Shown: one piece after another, positions 12,771-25,646 of the stretch
Position numbering within the stretch: the stretch's first letter is position 1
Layout of the letters: every line of letters starts with the position of its first letter
The notes under the pieces: model-generated
Told to the model about the DNA's origin: nothing
The model's input: the letters and a program-made list of their open reading frames with translations, nothing else
Databases searched by the model: none
Made by a program: the position numbers and the translations under genes
Assembly (NCBI GenBank): GCA_004519485.1
Contig: CP038119.1
Coordinates: 124,001-188,000 of the forward strand
DNA length: 64,000 nucleotides
Direction: 5' to 3'
DNA from: Nannochloropsis oceanica
Lineage: Eukaryota; Sar; Eustigmatophyceae; Eustigmatales; Monodopsidaceae

Positions 12771-15700
12771 CGTGGTGGTCGTCGCCGCCGCCCTTACTTT
12801 GGCTCAGTCTGACTGCTTTCTCTCGCTCTGTTTATGTTCACACCTCGATCCTCTTTTCCAAACCTTAGGGAGCCGACTATTTCATGTAGAATGCGACCTT
12901 TCCTGAACGCGTGCCTCTCGCCTGTTGATAGATATGTTGCGATTGATGGGCAAGCCAACGATCGGGGGAAAAAAAGCATGAGGAGAGAACAATGATGCCC
13001 GCACCATGATAGATGAAGTGAACTGTTCACTGCTTGTGGCTGCCCAGGCATTACGGCAATTTTCACCAAAGCCTGCGAAGACCACTTGCAAGGAAAAGTC
13101 GCCTCGCCCAAGAATCAAAGAAGAAAGAAGCAGCAGTGCCCCTCCCGCCTCCCTACGAGGCAAAAGCGTCGCGTACACAGAGTTTGACATTTATAACCGA
13201 TTGACACATGGCATACCATCCATGCCAAGACACGAAGCACAGTGTCCTTATTCATGTCCTGTCAGCGCAGTGCGATCGCGCTCCCGTCGGTCTGGAGCAC
13301 AGCGCCGACGAGCCTTGACTGGAAAGTCAACACCTGTTTCTTCTCTCGCAATGGGAGAGAAGGGAGAAAAGGCAGATCATTCCGAAGGCCTGTCGAAGAT
13401 CAAGCAAGGGACGCCATGCAAACCTTTTGCCCATCTTAAATCCTGCGATTACAAGGCCTCATTTACACAAGAATCTCCAAAACTTTGCCACGCGCTTGCA
13501 GACAGGTAGATCAAGCAGGCGGTATAAGGCGGGGCCCTCCTTCCTTGCTTCGGCACTTCGGCCTGTCTCCGGACAAGAGAAGTATCTCACACTCGAAGCA
13601 ACCAGGCGTAGATTAGAAAACCAGACTTGATTGAAGAAAAATATGCCGTCTCCATAGAGCCCAACATTTTTTGGGGGTACGCGTGGTGTTGGTTCACATG
13701 AAATAGTACCGTAAAATTTGAATGGTGAAAATCAAACTCCGCAATTTGGCTCTCTTGCACCTCTCGAGGTGGTGTTCCTCGTCGAAGGGGATCAAAGTCA
13801 ACCTTTCCCGGCAATTAGCCAGTGTCTTTGCGGCAGACGGCCTGTTGGGACACTTGCGAGGTTATCTGACACGCTTTGGAGGACTGGTAATTCTTTGTGA
13901 TAAGGATCTGCATGAAAGAGGAGCAAGTGCGCGAGGTCTTTCCCAACCGTGAGCACGGCGGTATTTGTGAGGACTGGAACACGAGGCGACGTGAGATGCA
14001 AATAAATTGTTTGACTTCGTAAGCATTGACTCGTTGATATATTAGCGCGCAGCGCAAGTGCTGTTTGTAGCATGTGCGATATTTTTCGCCGCATGGCACG
14101 AGCAGCAATGCCCTGATTTGAGAGGAAGGAAGCTTCTACTACTTGGAAGGAGGCGTTTGAGATCGGGCACTACGTTGTTCTGATTTGGAACGAAATTTCT
14201 ACTGTGAATTTCGTTGCTGTAATTAATACCTTATCTATACAGCACATCAAAATTTGAGACAGCCCGTGAGGTGCACCTTGGGTGAGATAAGGTTGGGGAA
14301 TCTGCTGGTTTCCTTAATTCAAGTGAAATATTAAAAATAAACAAGAAAAATTGCGAACCCTAGGCTTGAGAGAAGATGCCAATCACTCAAGAAAGAGATG
14401 TCTTTCCTGCCACTGAATAGGAACCTGGTGTGGGAGTAAGGCGGAGGCAGGAGAAAGTGTAGGAGAGGCGGGTATTCATAGCAGATCATGGAAGGAAAAT
14501 TTGATTGTTGGGCCACAGGATTCGACCTTTCAAAAAAAGCGATACAGATAGCAAAACTTCATCAAGACCTTACATCCTTTGATTTTTTTAGGGTTTCAAT
14601 CAGAGCAGGCTTGCTGCCGCAGTCATGCTGCCTTGATGTGCAGAAAGAGAAGGGGTTTACGACTCGATACCCTTTTTGCTGGGGTTCATTGGATGGTATT
14701 GCTTTTTCTCTTAGTAAATGTGTCTTTTCATGCAAATGCTGTTGTCTAATCTTCAAATTTCTCCCGTGCAGTGAATCACCAAAGCTGTAAGTATTGCCCT
14801 GAGTCCTTCATAAAATTGGTGGGAGGCAGGAGGTCATTTTTTTTGAGACACACAAATAGCTAGAGCACAGGCATCCCGCCAGTCACATTTTGCTTCTCGC
14901 CAGTATGTCTGTCTTTGCTTCCATTGCTTAGCAGTTCCGCAAACCTCTTATTTGTTGGTCTCTCTAGTAATGGGCCAACGAGAGCAGGAAGAGGATGACG
15001 CCTCGTGCGCTGTCGATCGCTCGTTCTCCGTCGTCGTCGTCGTGTCGCATGGCCTTCTGCCTCAATTTGGGATCGGAAGTGGGCTGGGAGGCGAGCTTTC
15101 TGTGTCTAGGTCGCATGACTCTGGACCACTGGGTCGGACGCAGTTAGAATGACGTAGACATTTTCTGTGTGAGTGCGTTTAGCCTCCTGCCATTACCATG
15201 GATGTGATCGCCTCCCTGATCGGTCACCACCGAGACGGAAGCAAGCCCCAATATCCGTGTGGCCACTTCTGTCGAAGAGACCTCGTGTGCCTTTGCCTCT
15301 TCGATACCTCTTCCTTTCCTTTCCCCTACACTTCATTATGATACTGCCCAAATCAAAGCACACAGCACACGGCGGCCGAGCAAGAAAGTGGATTTCGATA
15401 CGTGGCGTCCCAGTGGAACGCAGAAGGGGATCACACCATCACCTTGCTGCGTTGTCGTCGTCGCGTGCTTGGGGCTTTGATCGTGGACAAACCCTCTTTT
15501 AGCGTTCTCGGACACAGCGACGACGGGTTGGAGACGATGGTGGTCGTGATAAGAACACGGATGCGCCTTCACTCTTCATATTTGGCCAGACTCGACCTCG
15601 TGACGGGTGTACATGCCTCCACCCCGTCTCGTCCACCCTACTACTGACGGACTCATGCCCCCTTTCCTTTTGCGTTGTCCAGAGAAGGATGGAGGAAGCA

Positions 15701-15887
15701 ATCCTCACCTTTCATGGCTATAAACGACGACTCTCATGACTCGAGGAGGCGGCCTTTTATTTTCAGCACCCCTTCCCACGTGCTTACACCGTCATCCCCT
15801 TCCCCCCTCACCCATGCACAACTCCATAGGAAAGGGGCCGGCAGTGCTGTTGCTGTTTCCCTCCCTTCAAACGCCGCCTGTGTCGTG
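12771..15887. promoter_or_regulatory. 3.1-kb divergent gap, cyclin / DXS
   Basis: This is the largest spacer in the window. It separates the divergent cyclin and DXS genes and must include both promoters and leaders. From about 13,500 to 14,950 it is less GC rich and free of simple repeats, unlike other spacers. From about 15,000 to 15,680 base composition rises toward that of genes, probably the DXS leader. Open frames of up to 167 codons (13,006-13,509) show no family signature and no compositional support. I found no tRNA-like or transposon-like structure. Confidence 0.45.
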
Positions 15888-18280
15888 ATGGTAGGCTTTG
15901 CTTCTCTCTCCTCCTCCTCCTCCTCCTCCTTCTCCTCCTCCTCCTCCTCCTCCAGCTCCAGCACAACGGCACGTACCCTCTCCACTGCTGTCCTGTTCCT
16001 CGCAGCAGCCTTGAACACTATGGCACCTTCCCCTGCTCTTGCCTTTCACGCCCCGTCCAGGCCCTCTTCCTCTTCCTCCGTCCCGTCGTCCTTCACATCC
16101 TCGTCTTCGTCGGGCAGGAGACCACAGCTCTCTTCAAGTCGTAACCGCCTCACCGTGACCATGGAAACACCCCTCGAGACCGGCACCGGCAGCAGCGCCA
16201 CCAGCAAAAGCAGCGGAGGTGGCCTCCCTCCTCCTGGAACCGGGCCGTACAAAGGTCCTTCGTCTTTCCCCTTGCTTGACTCGGTACGATATCCCCACGA
16301 CATGAAACGGTTCGACATGAAGGAGCTCAAGCAGCTCGCGCATGAGTTGAGGTGGGACACATTGGGGCACGTGTCGAAGACTGGAGGCCATTTGGGGAGT
16401 AGCTTGGGGGTGATCGAGCTTACGGTGGCGTTGCACTACGTATTCAACACGCCGGACGACCGGATTTGTTGGGATGTGAGTCATCAGGTGTACCCACACA
16501 AGATTTTGACGGGGAGGAGGGACAGGATGCATAGCCTGAGGCAAACAAATGGATTGAGCGGGTTCGCCAAGAGGAGCGAGAGTGAGTACGACGCTTTTGG
16601 CGCCGGACATTCGAGCACCTCTATCTCCTCGGCCTTGGGCATGAGTGTGGGGAAGTTGCTGACGAACAAGCGCGTGAACAATTGCATTGCGGTGATTGGT
16701 GACGGGGCCATCACGGGGGGGATGGCGTTCGAGGCGCTCAACAATGCCGGCTATTTGAGGTCACGAATGGTGGTGATTTTAAATGATAACGGACAGGTGT
16801 CGCTGCCCACGGGGACGCATTCTGCCGGGGGGGTGGTGCCGGCGGGGGCGTTGAGCAGCTATACAAGCCGGCTGTTGAGCTCGAAGCCGTTTCAGGACTT
16901 TCGAAGCTTCGCCAAGGGTCTGAACAGGCTGATGCCGTCGGAGTTGCAAGATCTGAACGCGAAGCTCGACGAGTACGCCCGCGGGTTAATTCAGGGGGGG
17001 ACGCTGTTCGAGGAATTGGGCTTCTATTATATCGGGCCCGTGGATGGCCATGACTTAGAAAACCTTGTGCCGATATTGGAAAATTTGCGGGACTCGCCGA
17101 GCACGAAGCCGGTATTGTTGCATGTGAAGACGGAAAAGGGTTACGGATACCCTCCCGCAGAGGCAGCAAGCGACAAGTACCACGGTGTTGCCAAGTTTGA
17201 TTTGTCGACGGGGAAGCAGTTCAAGGGCGGGAACAAGGGAGGACCGCCGTCGTTGACGACGACGTTTGCGAATGCATTGTGTGAGATTGCGACGGAAGAT
17301 AGGACGGTGGTAGGCATCACGGCGGCCATGCCCGGGGGCACCGGCATGGATATCTTTGGTAAACGGTTTCCTAAACGTACATTTGACGTTGGGATTGCGG
17401 AGCAGCATGCGGTTACGTTTGCGGCGGGCATGGCCATTGAAGGCTTGAAGCCGTTTTGTTGCATCTACAGCACGTTTATGCAGCGGGGATATGATCAGGT
17501 GGTGCACGACGTGGTCATCCAGAAACTGCCTGTGAGGATGATCCTTGACCGGGCTGGGTTGGTTGGCAATGACGGCCCGACCCACCACGGAAGCTTCGAC
17601 CTGAGTTATTTGGGAGCCTTGCCTGATATTGTCATCATGGCGCCCAGCGATGAAGTGGAGCTGATGAACCTGCTGGAGACGGCGTATGAGACGAACGACT
17701 TGCCGTCGGTGGTAAGGTACCCGAGGGGGGCGGGCTATGGACTGGAGCTTTTGAGGAAGGAGCTTGGGTATGTAGGGTTGCAGGAGATTCCCAAGAGGGG
17801 CAAGGCGGTGACACGGGGCAAAGGACGGCTGATTAATTATCGCGGTGATGGGCCTGCGCCTGCTGCGCCTGCGGTGAAGGTGGGGTTACTGTCGGTGGGG
17901 ACGCGCTTGTTGGATACGGTGAAAGCGGCCAGGGAGATTGAAAAGAGCATGCCGGGGGTGAGTGTGACCGTAGCGGACGCACGCTTTGTGAAACCGCTGG
18001 ATAAGGAGATGATTGCGTCCTTGGCTCGGGAGAACGATGTGCTGATCACAATTGAAGAGAACAGCGTGGGGGGCTTTGGATCTTTTGTGCAGCAATTCCT
18101 GCTGGAGGAGGGCTTGATGGATGGAGGGAGGCTGAGGTTACGGTCCATGGTGTTGCCTGATAAATTTATTGAGGCCGGTCCTCAGAGTGATCAGTACGAC
18201 CAGGCCGGTTTGGCTGCCCATCATATAGTCGAAAAGGCCGCGGGGCTCGTGCAAGGGGCGAAGGATGGGAAGATTCTCCA

Positions 18281-18327
<47 letters not shown>

Positions 18328-18413
18328 GACCGCCTGCGGTGGTTCCAGCGGCAGCAGGGGTAGGAATGGGGAAAAGCAGTAGGCAGGGGACATCTTTCCA
18401 GGTGTTACCTTGA
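15888..18413 (+). CDS. DXS: 1-deoxy-D-xylulose-5-phosphate synthase, plastid
   Basis: Thiamine-diphosphate enzyme condensing pyruvate and glyceraldehyde 3-phosphate, the entry step of the plastid MEP isoprenoid pathway. Single exon, 841 residues from the chosen ATG. The start was chosen because it places a Ser/Ala leader and hydrophobic stretch (TAVLFLAAALNTMAPSPALA) as a signal peptide ending ALA-FHAP, the secondary-plastid junction. An in-frame ATG at 15714 is the alternative. The ThDP motif GDGAITGG (about 271) with downstream ILNDN, HSSTSISSALG, the catalytic glutamate in GIAEQHAVTFAAGMA (about 504) and DRAGLVGNDGPTHHG are all present. The three DXS domains are complete. A poly-Gln run (18,284-18,325, CAG repeats) and a Gly/Ala tail extend the C-terminus beyond the usual end. 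Confidence 0.95.
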
Positions 18414-18751
18414 AGAATGGAGGGAGGAAGGGACGAAGTAAATTTGGAACCGAGAGGAATAAATGTCGTCGGGTCACATTTTGTCGGTGTGATTGGTTGG
18501 ATAGAGTGTGTGAGTGAGTGACCTTTGCGTATCTCATGCATGCGAATATATGTTTGTCATTTTGATATATTCCTCGACCGGTTTACCTCATGATATTTTG
18601 TACATTTACGCAGTGGCTATTGCAGCAGCAGCATCAGCAGCAGTAGTAGTAGAAGTAGTAGCAGCAGCGGCTGTATCAGAGGATTAAGAGCAAAAAGTGG
18701 GGGCCAATTGAAAAGAGAATGAACGAGTGATATCATAACGTACGTATGTAC

Positions 18752-18754
<3 letters not shown>

Positions 18755-18821
<67 letters not shown>
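18755..18821. repeat. (TG)n microsatellite
   Basis: About 33 TG units, preceded by GTAC/GTAT steps at 18,740-18,754. It directly abuts a short telomere-like array. Confidence 0.95.
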
Positions 18822-18823
<2 letters not shown>

Positions 18824-18840
18824 TAACCCTAACTCTAACC
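18822..18840. repeat. Telomere-like CCCTAA units
   Basis: CCTAACCCTAACTCTAACC amounts to three CCCTAA units with one substitution, immediately after the TG run. It is an interstitial telomere-like sequence of minimal length and could be chance. Confidence 0.6.
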
Positions 18841-19386
18841 GAAGCGTGAAGCGCCAGCAAGAGCAGGAGCAGCAACAACAGTCTTACTTCCGTAGCTCCT
18901 TATCAGAATATTTTCTTGATTTTTTTTTCATTTGATTAAAAAAAAGGGAAAAGGAAGAAAAGCACCGGCGCCACACCAAGACAAGAGGCGCTGTTGTGCA
19001 TTGCGTGACAGGAGTAAAAGGAGGGATGGAACACGGCGAAGAAGCAAGATGAAGAAGGAGAGAGGAGAAACGCCAATCCCTATAATTGTCATGACAAATG
19101 AGAAAAAAGAGAAGGAAAAGATCAAGAAGAGAATGGAGAAATAGAAATCTAGGAAAGAGAGGGAGAAAAGAGGGAGCAGGTGGAGCCTACTTTCCTCCCT
19201 TCCTTCCTCCCCAGCTCGTATTACTATGACGACCATAAAATATATGTCCGCCGGTCTTCCTTCTTCCTCTCTCTGTGTTTTGTTTGCCCTGTCTGTGATA
19301 GGTAGGGAAAGAAAGGGGAAAGAAGCGTAAGAAAAGATGACAAGATGACGGGTGCAGGAGAAGGAGAAGCAACAGCAGCAGTAATT

Positions 19387-19423
<37 letters not shown>

Positions 19424-20361
19424 TAGCAGCCGCAGCGGTAGCAGCTGAGGTAGTAGTGGTGGAAAGGATAGCGAAAAGGAAAGCCAAATGACCGACTTGG
19501 AAAAGAGAAAAGAAAACTAGAGACCAACAACATACTCACACGAATTCGCCCGTTTCTTCTTGTCCATTCGTCGCCCCAGCATTTTCTTTTCCTCTTCAAT
19601 ATCGCTCCTTGTCTTCGTCGTTTTAGTATTCTTCTCCTTCAATTGCTTCGTATTAAGTACATGCATGAACAAATTTTGAAATGACGGCGTCGATGGCACA
19701 AACATGAATATACACTGACTGCAGACATGGGAATGCACATAGACTCCGACGACCAATTGGCTCTTGATGGACGATAGAGATATGACTGCCGGTCTCTCTC
19801 TGTCTCTCCCTCTGTGTGTCTCTCTCTCTGCCTCGGACTCTCTGTCTGTCAGTCTCTCGTTTTATCCCTATCTTTCTTTCCTTTTCTCTCGTTCTCTCTC
19901 CATGAGTCACGTTCTCGCCTCAAACCAACAAATATGCAACCCCAGCAATTCAAATATGTATATTCAGTTCTCCCGCAGCTTTCCTCCTCATCTTTCTTCA
20001 TACCAAGGCCTTCTCCCCTCTCCCTCTTTCACTCACTTTTCTCATTGTCTCGCCCGTCTACACAATCATTCATCCACACGCTTTCGCTTCGCTCGTTCTC
20101 TTTCTCAACTTAGTACACTCTAGTTGCTACTGCTACTGCTGTTGCTGCTTTTGATAATTAGCTTGGGCATCAGGCACGCTAGGATATGCAATATATAACG
20201 TCTTTCCCTTTCTCCCTCCCTCCCTCCCTCATTACCTTCTCCTACTTTCTATTGAAGCTGCTGAGGACAAAAGCAGGCCAGAGAAGTTCCCTTGCTTCAT
20301 CTTGCTCCCTTCTCTTCTCCTTTTCCTGCTCTTCATATTCGTCGTTATCTTTCTCCTTTTC

Positions 20362-22236
20362 TTATTCTACGGGCATCATGGGCGATATGCCTTTTACTTC
20401 TCTCCTCTCTCCTCCCCCCCCTCCTCCCCACGGTGTTAAGGTTCTTTGATTCGCGACAGGATAAGGGGAGGGAGGGATGCAAATAGTATCAGCATCAGCT
20501 GTACCATGAGGGGCAGCACCAGTAGCAGCTGCGGCGGCTACCTTTCGGGCTTGTAACTGCAGTAGATTCATGCTCTCCTTGTCCCTCTGCAAGGCCTCTT
20601 CCACACCCGTCGCCCTCTTCTTGCCACCACTGCCACCGCTGCTGCTGCTGCTGCCGCCACGAGCAATCAAGATGCTGGTGGTGGGAGCTGCATGGCTGTG
20701 CTTCAGTGATTCTTGTTGTTGCTGCTGTTGCTGTTGCTGCTGCTGTTGCTGCTGGGCAAGCATATACATGTAAAATTGTTGCTGGAAGAGCTCTTGTAGT
20801 TGCTGCTGCTGCAAGTGCGGCGGCGACATCACTCCAGAGTATCCACCGGCTGCTGGAGCCAGGGAGGTCAGAGGAAGCACGGGAAAGGAGGGAGGAGGGA
20901 AGGAGGCTCCCATCCCTTGGGCTTGCCCCAGCGCCATCTGCTGCACAAATCCGTTTCTCGCAAGGGCATCAATATTTATACCGACTCTCTCCATCCCTCC
21001 TCCTCCTATTGCCCCCGCTGCTGCTGCCGCTGCTGCTGCTCCAGTACCCTGCGTCTCTGTCCCTCCTCCTCCTCCATACGCACTGCCCATGCAGGGGAAG
21101 AATAAGGAGGAGGGAGAAGGGACTACCCCGAAGGGCAAAGCAGCAGAAGGAGCCGCAGCAACAAGTGGCGTGGTGGCAGGAACAGTAGCAGCAGTAGTGG
21201 CAGCAGCAGGAGAAGGAGAAAGAGAAAGAGGAAGAGAAGGATTGCTTTGTGTTCGGACGCTTTCAAGACGTTGGGCCGTCAACGGTGGTTGGAGGGGAAG
21301 TGTGCTGAGAGGAAGAGGAGGAGGCGTACTGCCCGCAGTACCTGCAATGCCAGCAGTACTAGCAGTAATCCCGGCGTGGAGGAAGTACCCGGCAAGGGAG
21401 GGAGGGAAGGAGGTGGGGAAGGAGGGGTGGGAGGTGGAGGCAGAGACGGAGGAGGGGGAGTCGAGGGCGAGAAGGTTCATCATGCTGGTGGTCGAGGAAG
21501 CACGTGGCTTGTTTCCTCCCTCTCTCCATGTCCCCCCCTTTCCTCCTCCAACATCCTCGCCGATATCCCCACCTCTCTTCCAACTGCTGCTGCTGTTGCT
21601 GTTGTTGCTCCTGCCACAACTTGCGCCCTCCAGACCCTTCCGCTTATTTTTCTGACCACTCGTGCCAGAGGCGGCAGGCGGAAGCGGCCCGGTCAAGGAT
21701 GACGAAGAAAATGAACAAGATAGACCCACCGTCGGGCTCTGCATGCGGCGACTACACGGACTCGTTAACTCCAAACACAACCCCCTACCCTCCTTTCCTC
21801 CCTCCTCAATTCCCGGCGGCTGTGTAGACCCCGGATTTGCCGAATGAGTGATCAGTTCCTCTCTCCGTGCCTCCAACACCTTTATCTGCCTCAACAACCG
21901 ACCTTCCTCCACTGAGTCTTGCCTTCCTCCCTGTCCCCCCTCCCCCCCTCCCCCTCCTCCGCCGCCCTTCCCTGCATTTTCTGCCGCGAGCTTTAAGCAC
22001 TCGATGGTCCTATCCAAACTTTTCACCTGCCTGTATGGCCACCGTTTTATGTGATATTTCCGACATATTTTCTTCAGTAACGTCGAGCAAACACCAATGG
22101 CGCGTGCAGCCTCTTCAATGGGCTTGTCAAAATACTCACGCAATTCATCCAAAGTCATATTTTTAGCCACCCTCCCTGCTGCATCCACCCCTCCTCCTCT
22201 TCCTCCTCCTCCTCCTCCTCCTCCTCCTTCTTCTCG

Positions 22237-22285
<49 letters not shown>

Positions 22286-24135
22286 CCGAGGGTGAGACTT
22301 GTGAAGGCATGTCCTCCCCCGGCTCCTCCTACTCCTTCTGCTCCTTCTCCCTTCGCCCCTAATCCCTCTAGTTGCTGCTGCTGCAGCAGCATCTGTGTAG
22401 GCGAGGAAAACGAGAACCGACAAGGATGGAGGGAGGGTTGAAAGGGAGGAGGGGCAAGGGAGGGGTGCGCCACGTTGTTTTTGCCGTCGAGCTCTCCTTC
22501 TCTTCTTCCTCCCCCACTCAAACACCTCGGCGTGAAGGCTGCTGCTGCAGGCTTGTTGTTGCTGCTGCTACTGCTGTCACTACTGCTATTGCCGTTGCTT
22601 TGGCAGGGAGATCGACTTCGCTCCCCATCGCTATCGAAGCTGCTGCTGCTGCTGCTGCTGCTTCGGCTACGCTGCCGCTGCCGCTGCTGCTGCCGCTCCT
22701 CATCGGGAACACGACCAAGGTAGTGGTCTTCGACTTCTATGCGTGCTGTTTCCATTTCCTCCTCATTAATGAGACTCTCCTTTCCTCTACCCCTCCCACC
22801 GCCACTGCTGCTGCTGCCACTGATCCCAATAAAGGTGGCGCTTGCGGGTGTGGAGTCAACCAAAGCAGCAGCAGGAGCAGTAGCAGTAGCAGCAGCAGGA
22901 GTAGCAGCAGCAGGAGGAGGAGTAGCAATAGCAGCAGCAAGAGGAGTAGCAGCAGCAGGAGGAGGAGGAGTAGCAGCAGCAGCAGCAGCAGCAGCAGGAG
23001 CAGGAACAGCACGAAGGGCATGCACATGTGTCAATGGGAAGGAGTCATTCGTAGCACCTGTGGCTGCTGCGGCAGGAGTAGGTGGAAGGGGGGAAAGGGA
23101 TAAGAGGAAGGGGGCGGTGAAAGTAGGAGCAGAGCGATGCCGCCGCCGCCGCCGCTGCTGCTGCTGCTGCTGCTGCTGCTGATAATGGTGTTGCTGCTGT
23201 TGCGGGTACTGCCAAGATTGTGCTGAGTTGAGGGTGGGCGTTGGAGGGGGAGGAGGAGGAAGAGAAGAAGGGGAGAGCAATGGTTTGTGGCTGCTGCTTT
23301 TGGATTTGTTGCCTGACTTGGTGGTCATCTTTGTTCTTGTAGACGATATTGCATTTCCTGTTGGGGAGGCCTTCATTGCTGCCGCGGCTGTCAAGAGGAC
23401 TGAAGTCGGTGAAAAAGATGTGGAGGGGCAGTGGGAGGAGGAAGAGGAGAAGGACGGGGGAAAGAAAGAGGATGAGGTCGTGTATGAGAGTGGCAAGGGC
23501 GAAGGCAATGCGACAGCCGCTGCTGGAATGGTGGACAAGTAAGGGGAGCCAGAAGCGCTACCAGCAGCAGCAGGAGCAGGGGGAGGAGAATCAGCAGTAT
23601 TCGCAGCGTGAGCAACACTTCCAGTGTCAGTAGGTGGTTGCGTTGATTCCTGTATTTGGTTTGATCAAGAGAAAAAGAGGAAAGGACGTGTTGGATGCTT
23701 GTTTTTTCTTGGTCCGAAGGGCATTGAGAGAAAAGAAAGTGGGGGGAAACAGACGCATACCGAAATACTGCCGCTACAACTGCCACTCATGCCCCTGCTA
23801 CTGTGCACCATTTCGCATGAAGGCTTGTGTGGCGGCTGCTGACATACAGGAGCGGCGGCCAAGGAAAGGAGCCATTCCGATGCGAGCATATCAACTGAGC
23901 TTGCTGCCTCCTTCAAACATGTTTGCGGGGTCGCTCCGGTCGCTCCCGCGGGCAGTAGTGGTGGTGAGAGATGGTTAACACACGCCGTTGAGACTGCAGC
24001 AGCTGCTAATGGGGTAGGTGCCAGGGTCATGCTGCTGCTGGGAGTACCGGATGGCGGAGCATTCGTGATGATTGCACCAGCGACAGGCCGTGGGACCGGT
24101 GATGGTGGTGGCAACGTTACCTGGTCGCTTACCAT
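20362..24135 (-). CDS. RWP-RK domain transcription factor
   Basis: Very large RWP-RK family DNA-binding protein. In plants and algae this family controls nitrogen responses and gamete or cell fate. Exon 1 is 24135-23761 (donor TTTCG|gtatgc) and exon 2 is 23649-20362 (acceptor ATACAG); 375+3288 bp give 1220 residues, phase 0. The RWP-RK domain lies at about residues 620-680: MTLDELREYFDKPIEEAARA, GVCSTLLKKICRKYHIKRWP, then YRQVKSLDR. A short leucine-repeat helix (LLRQIKVLEARREEL) follows near 705-730, a common partner of this domain. The invariant K of RWPxRK reads Q here. Everything outside the domain is low complexity: Ser, Ala/Pro, Gln (several CAG runs) and Gly tracts. No GAF or PB1 domain of the NIN-like class was seen, so it is the RKD-like type. 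The first exon is less certain than the domain exon. Confidence 0.88.
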
Positions 24136-25646
24136 AGATGTGTCGTTCGTCTGCGTTGTTCCGTGTGATAATAATGCAAGGGAGGAGGGGTGAGCACAGG
24201 TACCTTTAAATTTATGCCCGGCGGCGAACCGTGAGGAATGAAGGTACCAAATTTTCGTTTGGTTGATAAGAACGCGAGTGGGATAGCAGCTACGTGCAAG
24301 GATTGCGGTCGAGTGCCAGAAGAGCTAAATGTCTGCGTACGTATTTGAAAATCCTCGCGTATTGCCACGTGATCCAATCGTTTGGATGGTGTTCTAGACC
24401 TAGTGCAAGTGAGCACTGAGCACGCGTGCCTTTTCGTTCGATAACCGTAACCCAACCCCTAAATTTAAAACCTGGTGCCCATACAGCTCGCAAAAAGAGC
24501 GCCGGTTCCACTTTCCAATGGGCACGTTTAGTTCAAAGATTCACTGCCTACCTTCCTCTCTTTTTCTGTCTGGACGACTGGGTCGCCGCTCTTGGGCAGT
24601 GTCTTTTCCCCCTGCCTTCTCAAGAGTGTTGGTTTGTCTCGCCCGTTGCACCCATTTCAATGGAATTGTCCCCTTTCGAATCGCCGACTAGCCGATCAAG
24701 AAACCAGCAGTAGTGACCTGTCACAGGTTACAGGGTCTCAAACGAGTTGTCCTCAGGCAGCACAAGAGACCTATTTTGTTTTGATAATACAAGTAGTACC
24801 AAGTGTGGTGGTGGCAAATACGTGAGCAAAGAATGACAGTTTGTGTTTGGCGACGAAGCCCGTGGCCCTTGTCGGATGGTAAGCGACGGGCGTGGATGTC
24901 CTATCAGGCCGGCCACATGCACGCAAATAGAATTTTGAATAGGGTGCCGAAAAACAACCAAAAAACCTGTTATAAAGGTAGAGCACATTATTTAGACGGT
25001 GATTTCGTGCCCTCAAACAGAAAATGAGAGCATGAACGTAATCGAAACCTCGCGCAAGGAACTCATCAAGCGACAGCCAGCACCTCGAACACAGTGAATG
25101 AAACAATTGTCCTCTCATACTCCTTTTCGCTATTGAAAAACGATGAATCACATTTCTGTAGCCCGTTCTTTTTTTCTTTCCCATTTTCCCTCTCTCCATC
25201 TATCTTAATAATACCGAACCACTACTCTGCATCCACAACAAGGAACTATAATTTTTGAAATGAATGTATCTATGTACGTTCTTCTTTTACTACTATCCCC
25301 GTCTCCAACCCCACCCTCCTTCCCCTCTTCCCCTGTCTTTTTGGACATAGCCACATTAAATCAGACACAGACACGAACCGATTCCAAGAAACATCTAAAA
25401 CGTCGAAAACATCAAGACACTCCTACACCCCCACGTCCATCGTAGGGAAGAGCTACACCACACAAGACACGAAGGCCATCACTTATATCTACAAAATACA
25501 GCATTCTCTACCTTTCCCCCCTTCCCTTTCTCTTCACCAATCCCTCGCCCTCCCCCCAACTGCACACCTTCAATCTAATCTATCTCCAAACGAAGCATCA
25601 TTTTCCATAGCCCCCCCTCCCTGACCCCTTCCCCTCCCCTCCTTCT
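24136..25646. promoter_or_regulatory. Upstream region of RWP-RK gene and 3' flank of PDK
   Basis: This 1.5-kb region between two minus-strand genes should contain the RWP-RK promoter near 24,136-25,000 and the kinase gene's 3' end near 25,640. Sequence between 24,250 and 25,250 is of balanced composition with few simple repeats. Open frames up to 142 codons show no recognisable family. No gene seen. Confidence 0.45.

Larger units (their letters stand above)
18414..20361. other. Convergent 3' spacer, DXS / RWP-RK
   Basis: This 1.9-kb tail-to-tail region holds a TG microsatellite with telomere-like repeats (18,755-18,840), GCA repeats near 19,368-19,445 and TCTC-rich sequence at 19,790-20,110. 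A minus-strand frame at 18,928-19,599 is built from Cys/Tyr/Ser runs over these repeats. I see no gene. Confidence 0.55.

Noticed and set aside
13006-13509. 167-codon plus-strand frame in the cyclin/DXS gap
   Set aside because: No recognisable domain, no splice or start support, and amino-acid composition typical of non-coding sequence.
13500-14950. Possible degraded mobile element in the low-repeat gap
   Set aside because: No terminal repeats, target duplication or transposase/reverse-transcriptase motif could be seen on either strand.
18928-19599. 223-codon minus-strand frame
   Set aside because: It consists of Cys/Tyr/Ser/Leu runs over GCA repeats in a convergent spacer, with no start context or family match.
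22372-23182. Long plus-strand frames opposite the RWP-RK gene
   Set aside because: They are antisense shadows of CAG/GCA repeats encoding poly-Ser, poly-Ala or poly-Leu; the RWP-RK motif fixes the real frame on the minus strand.
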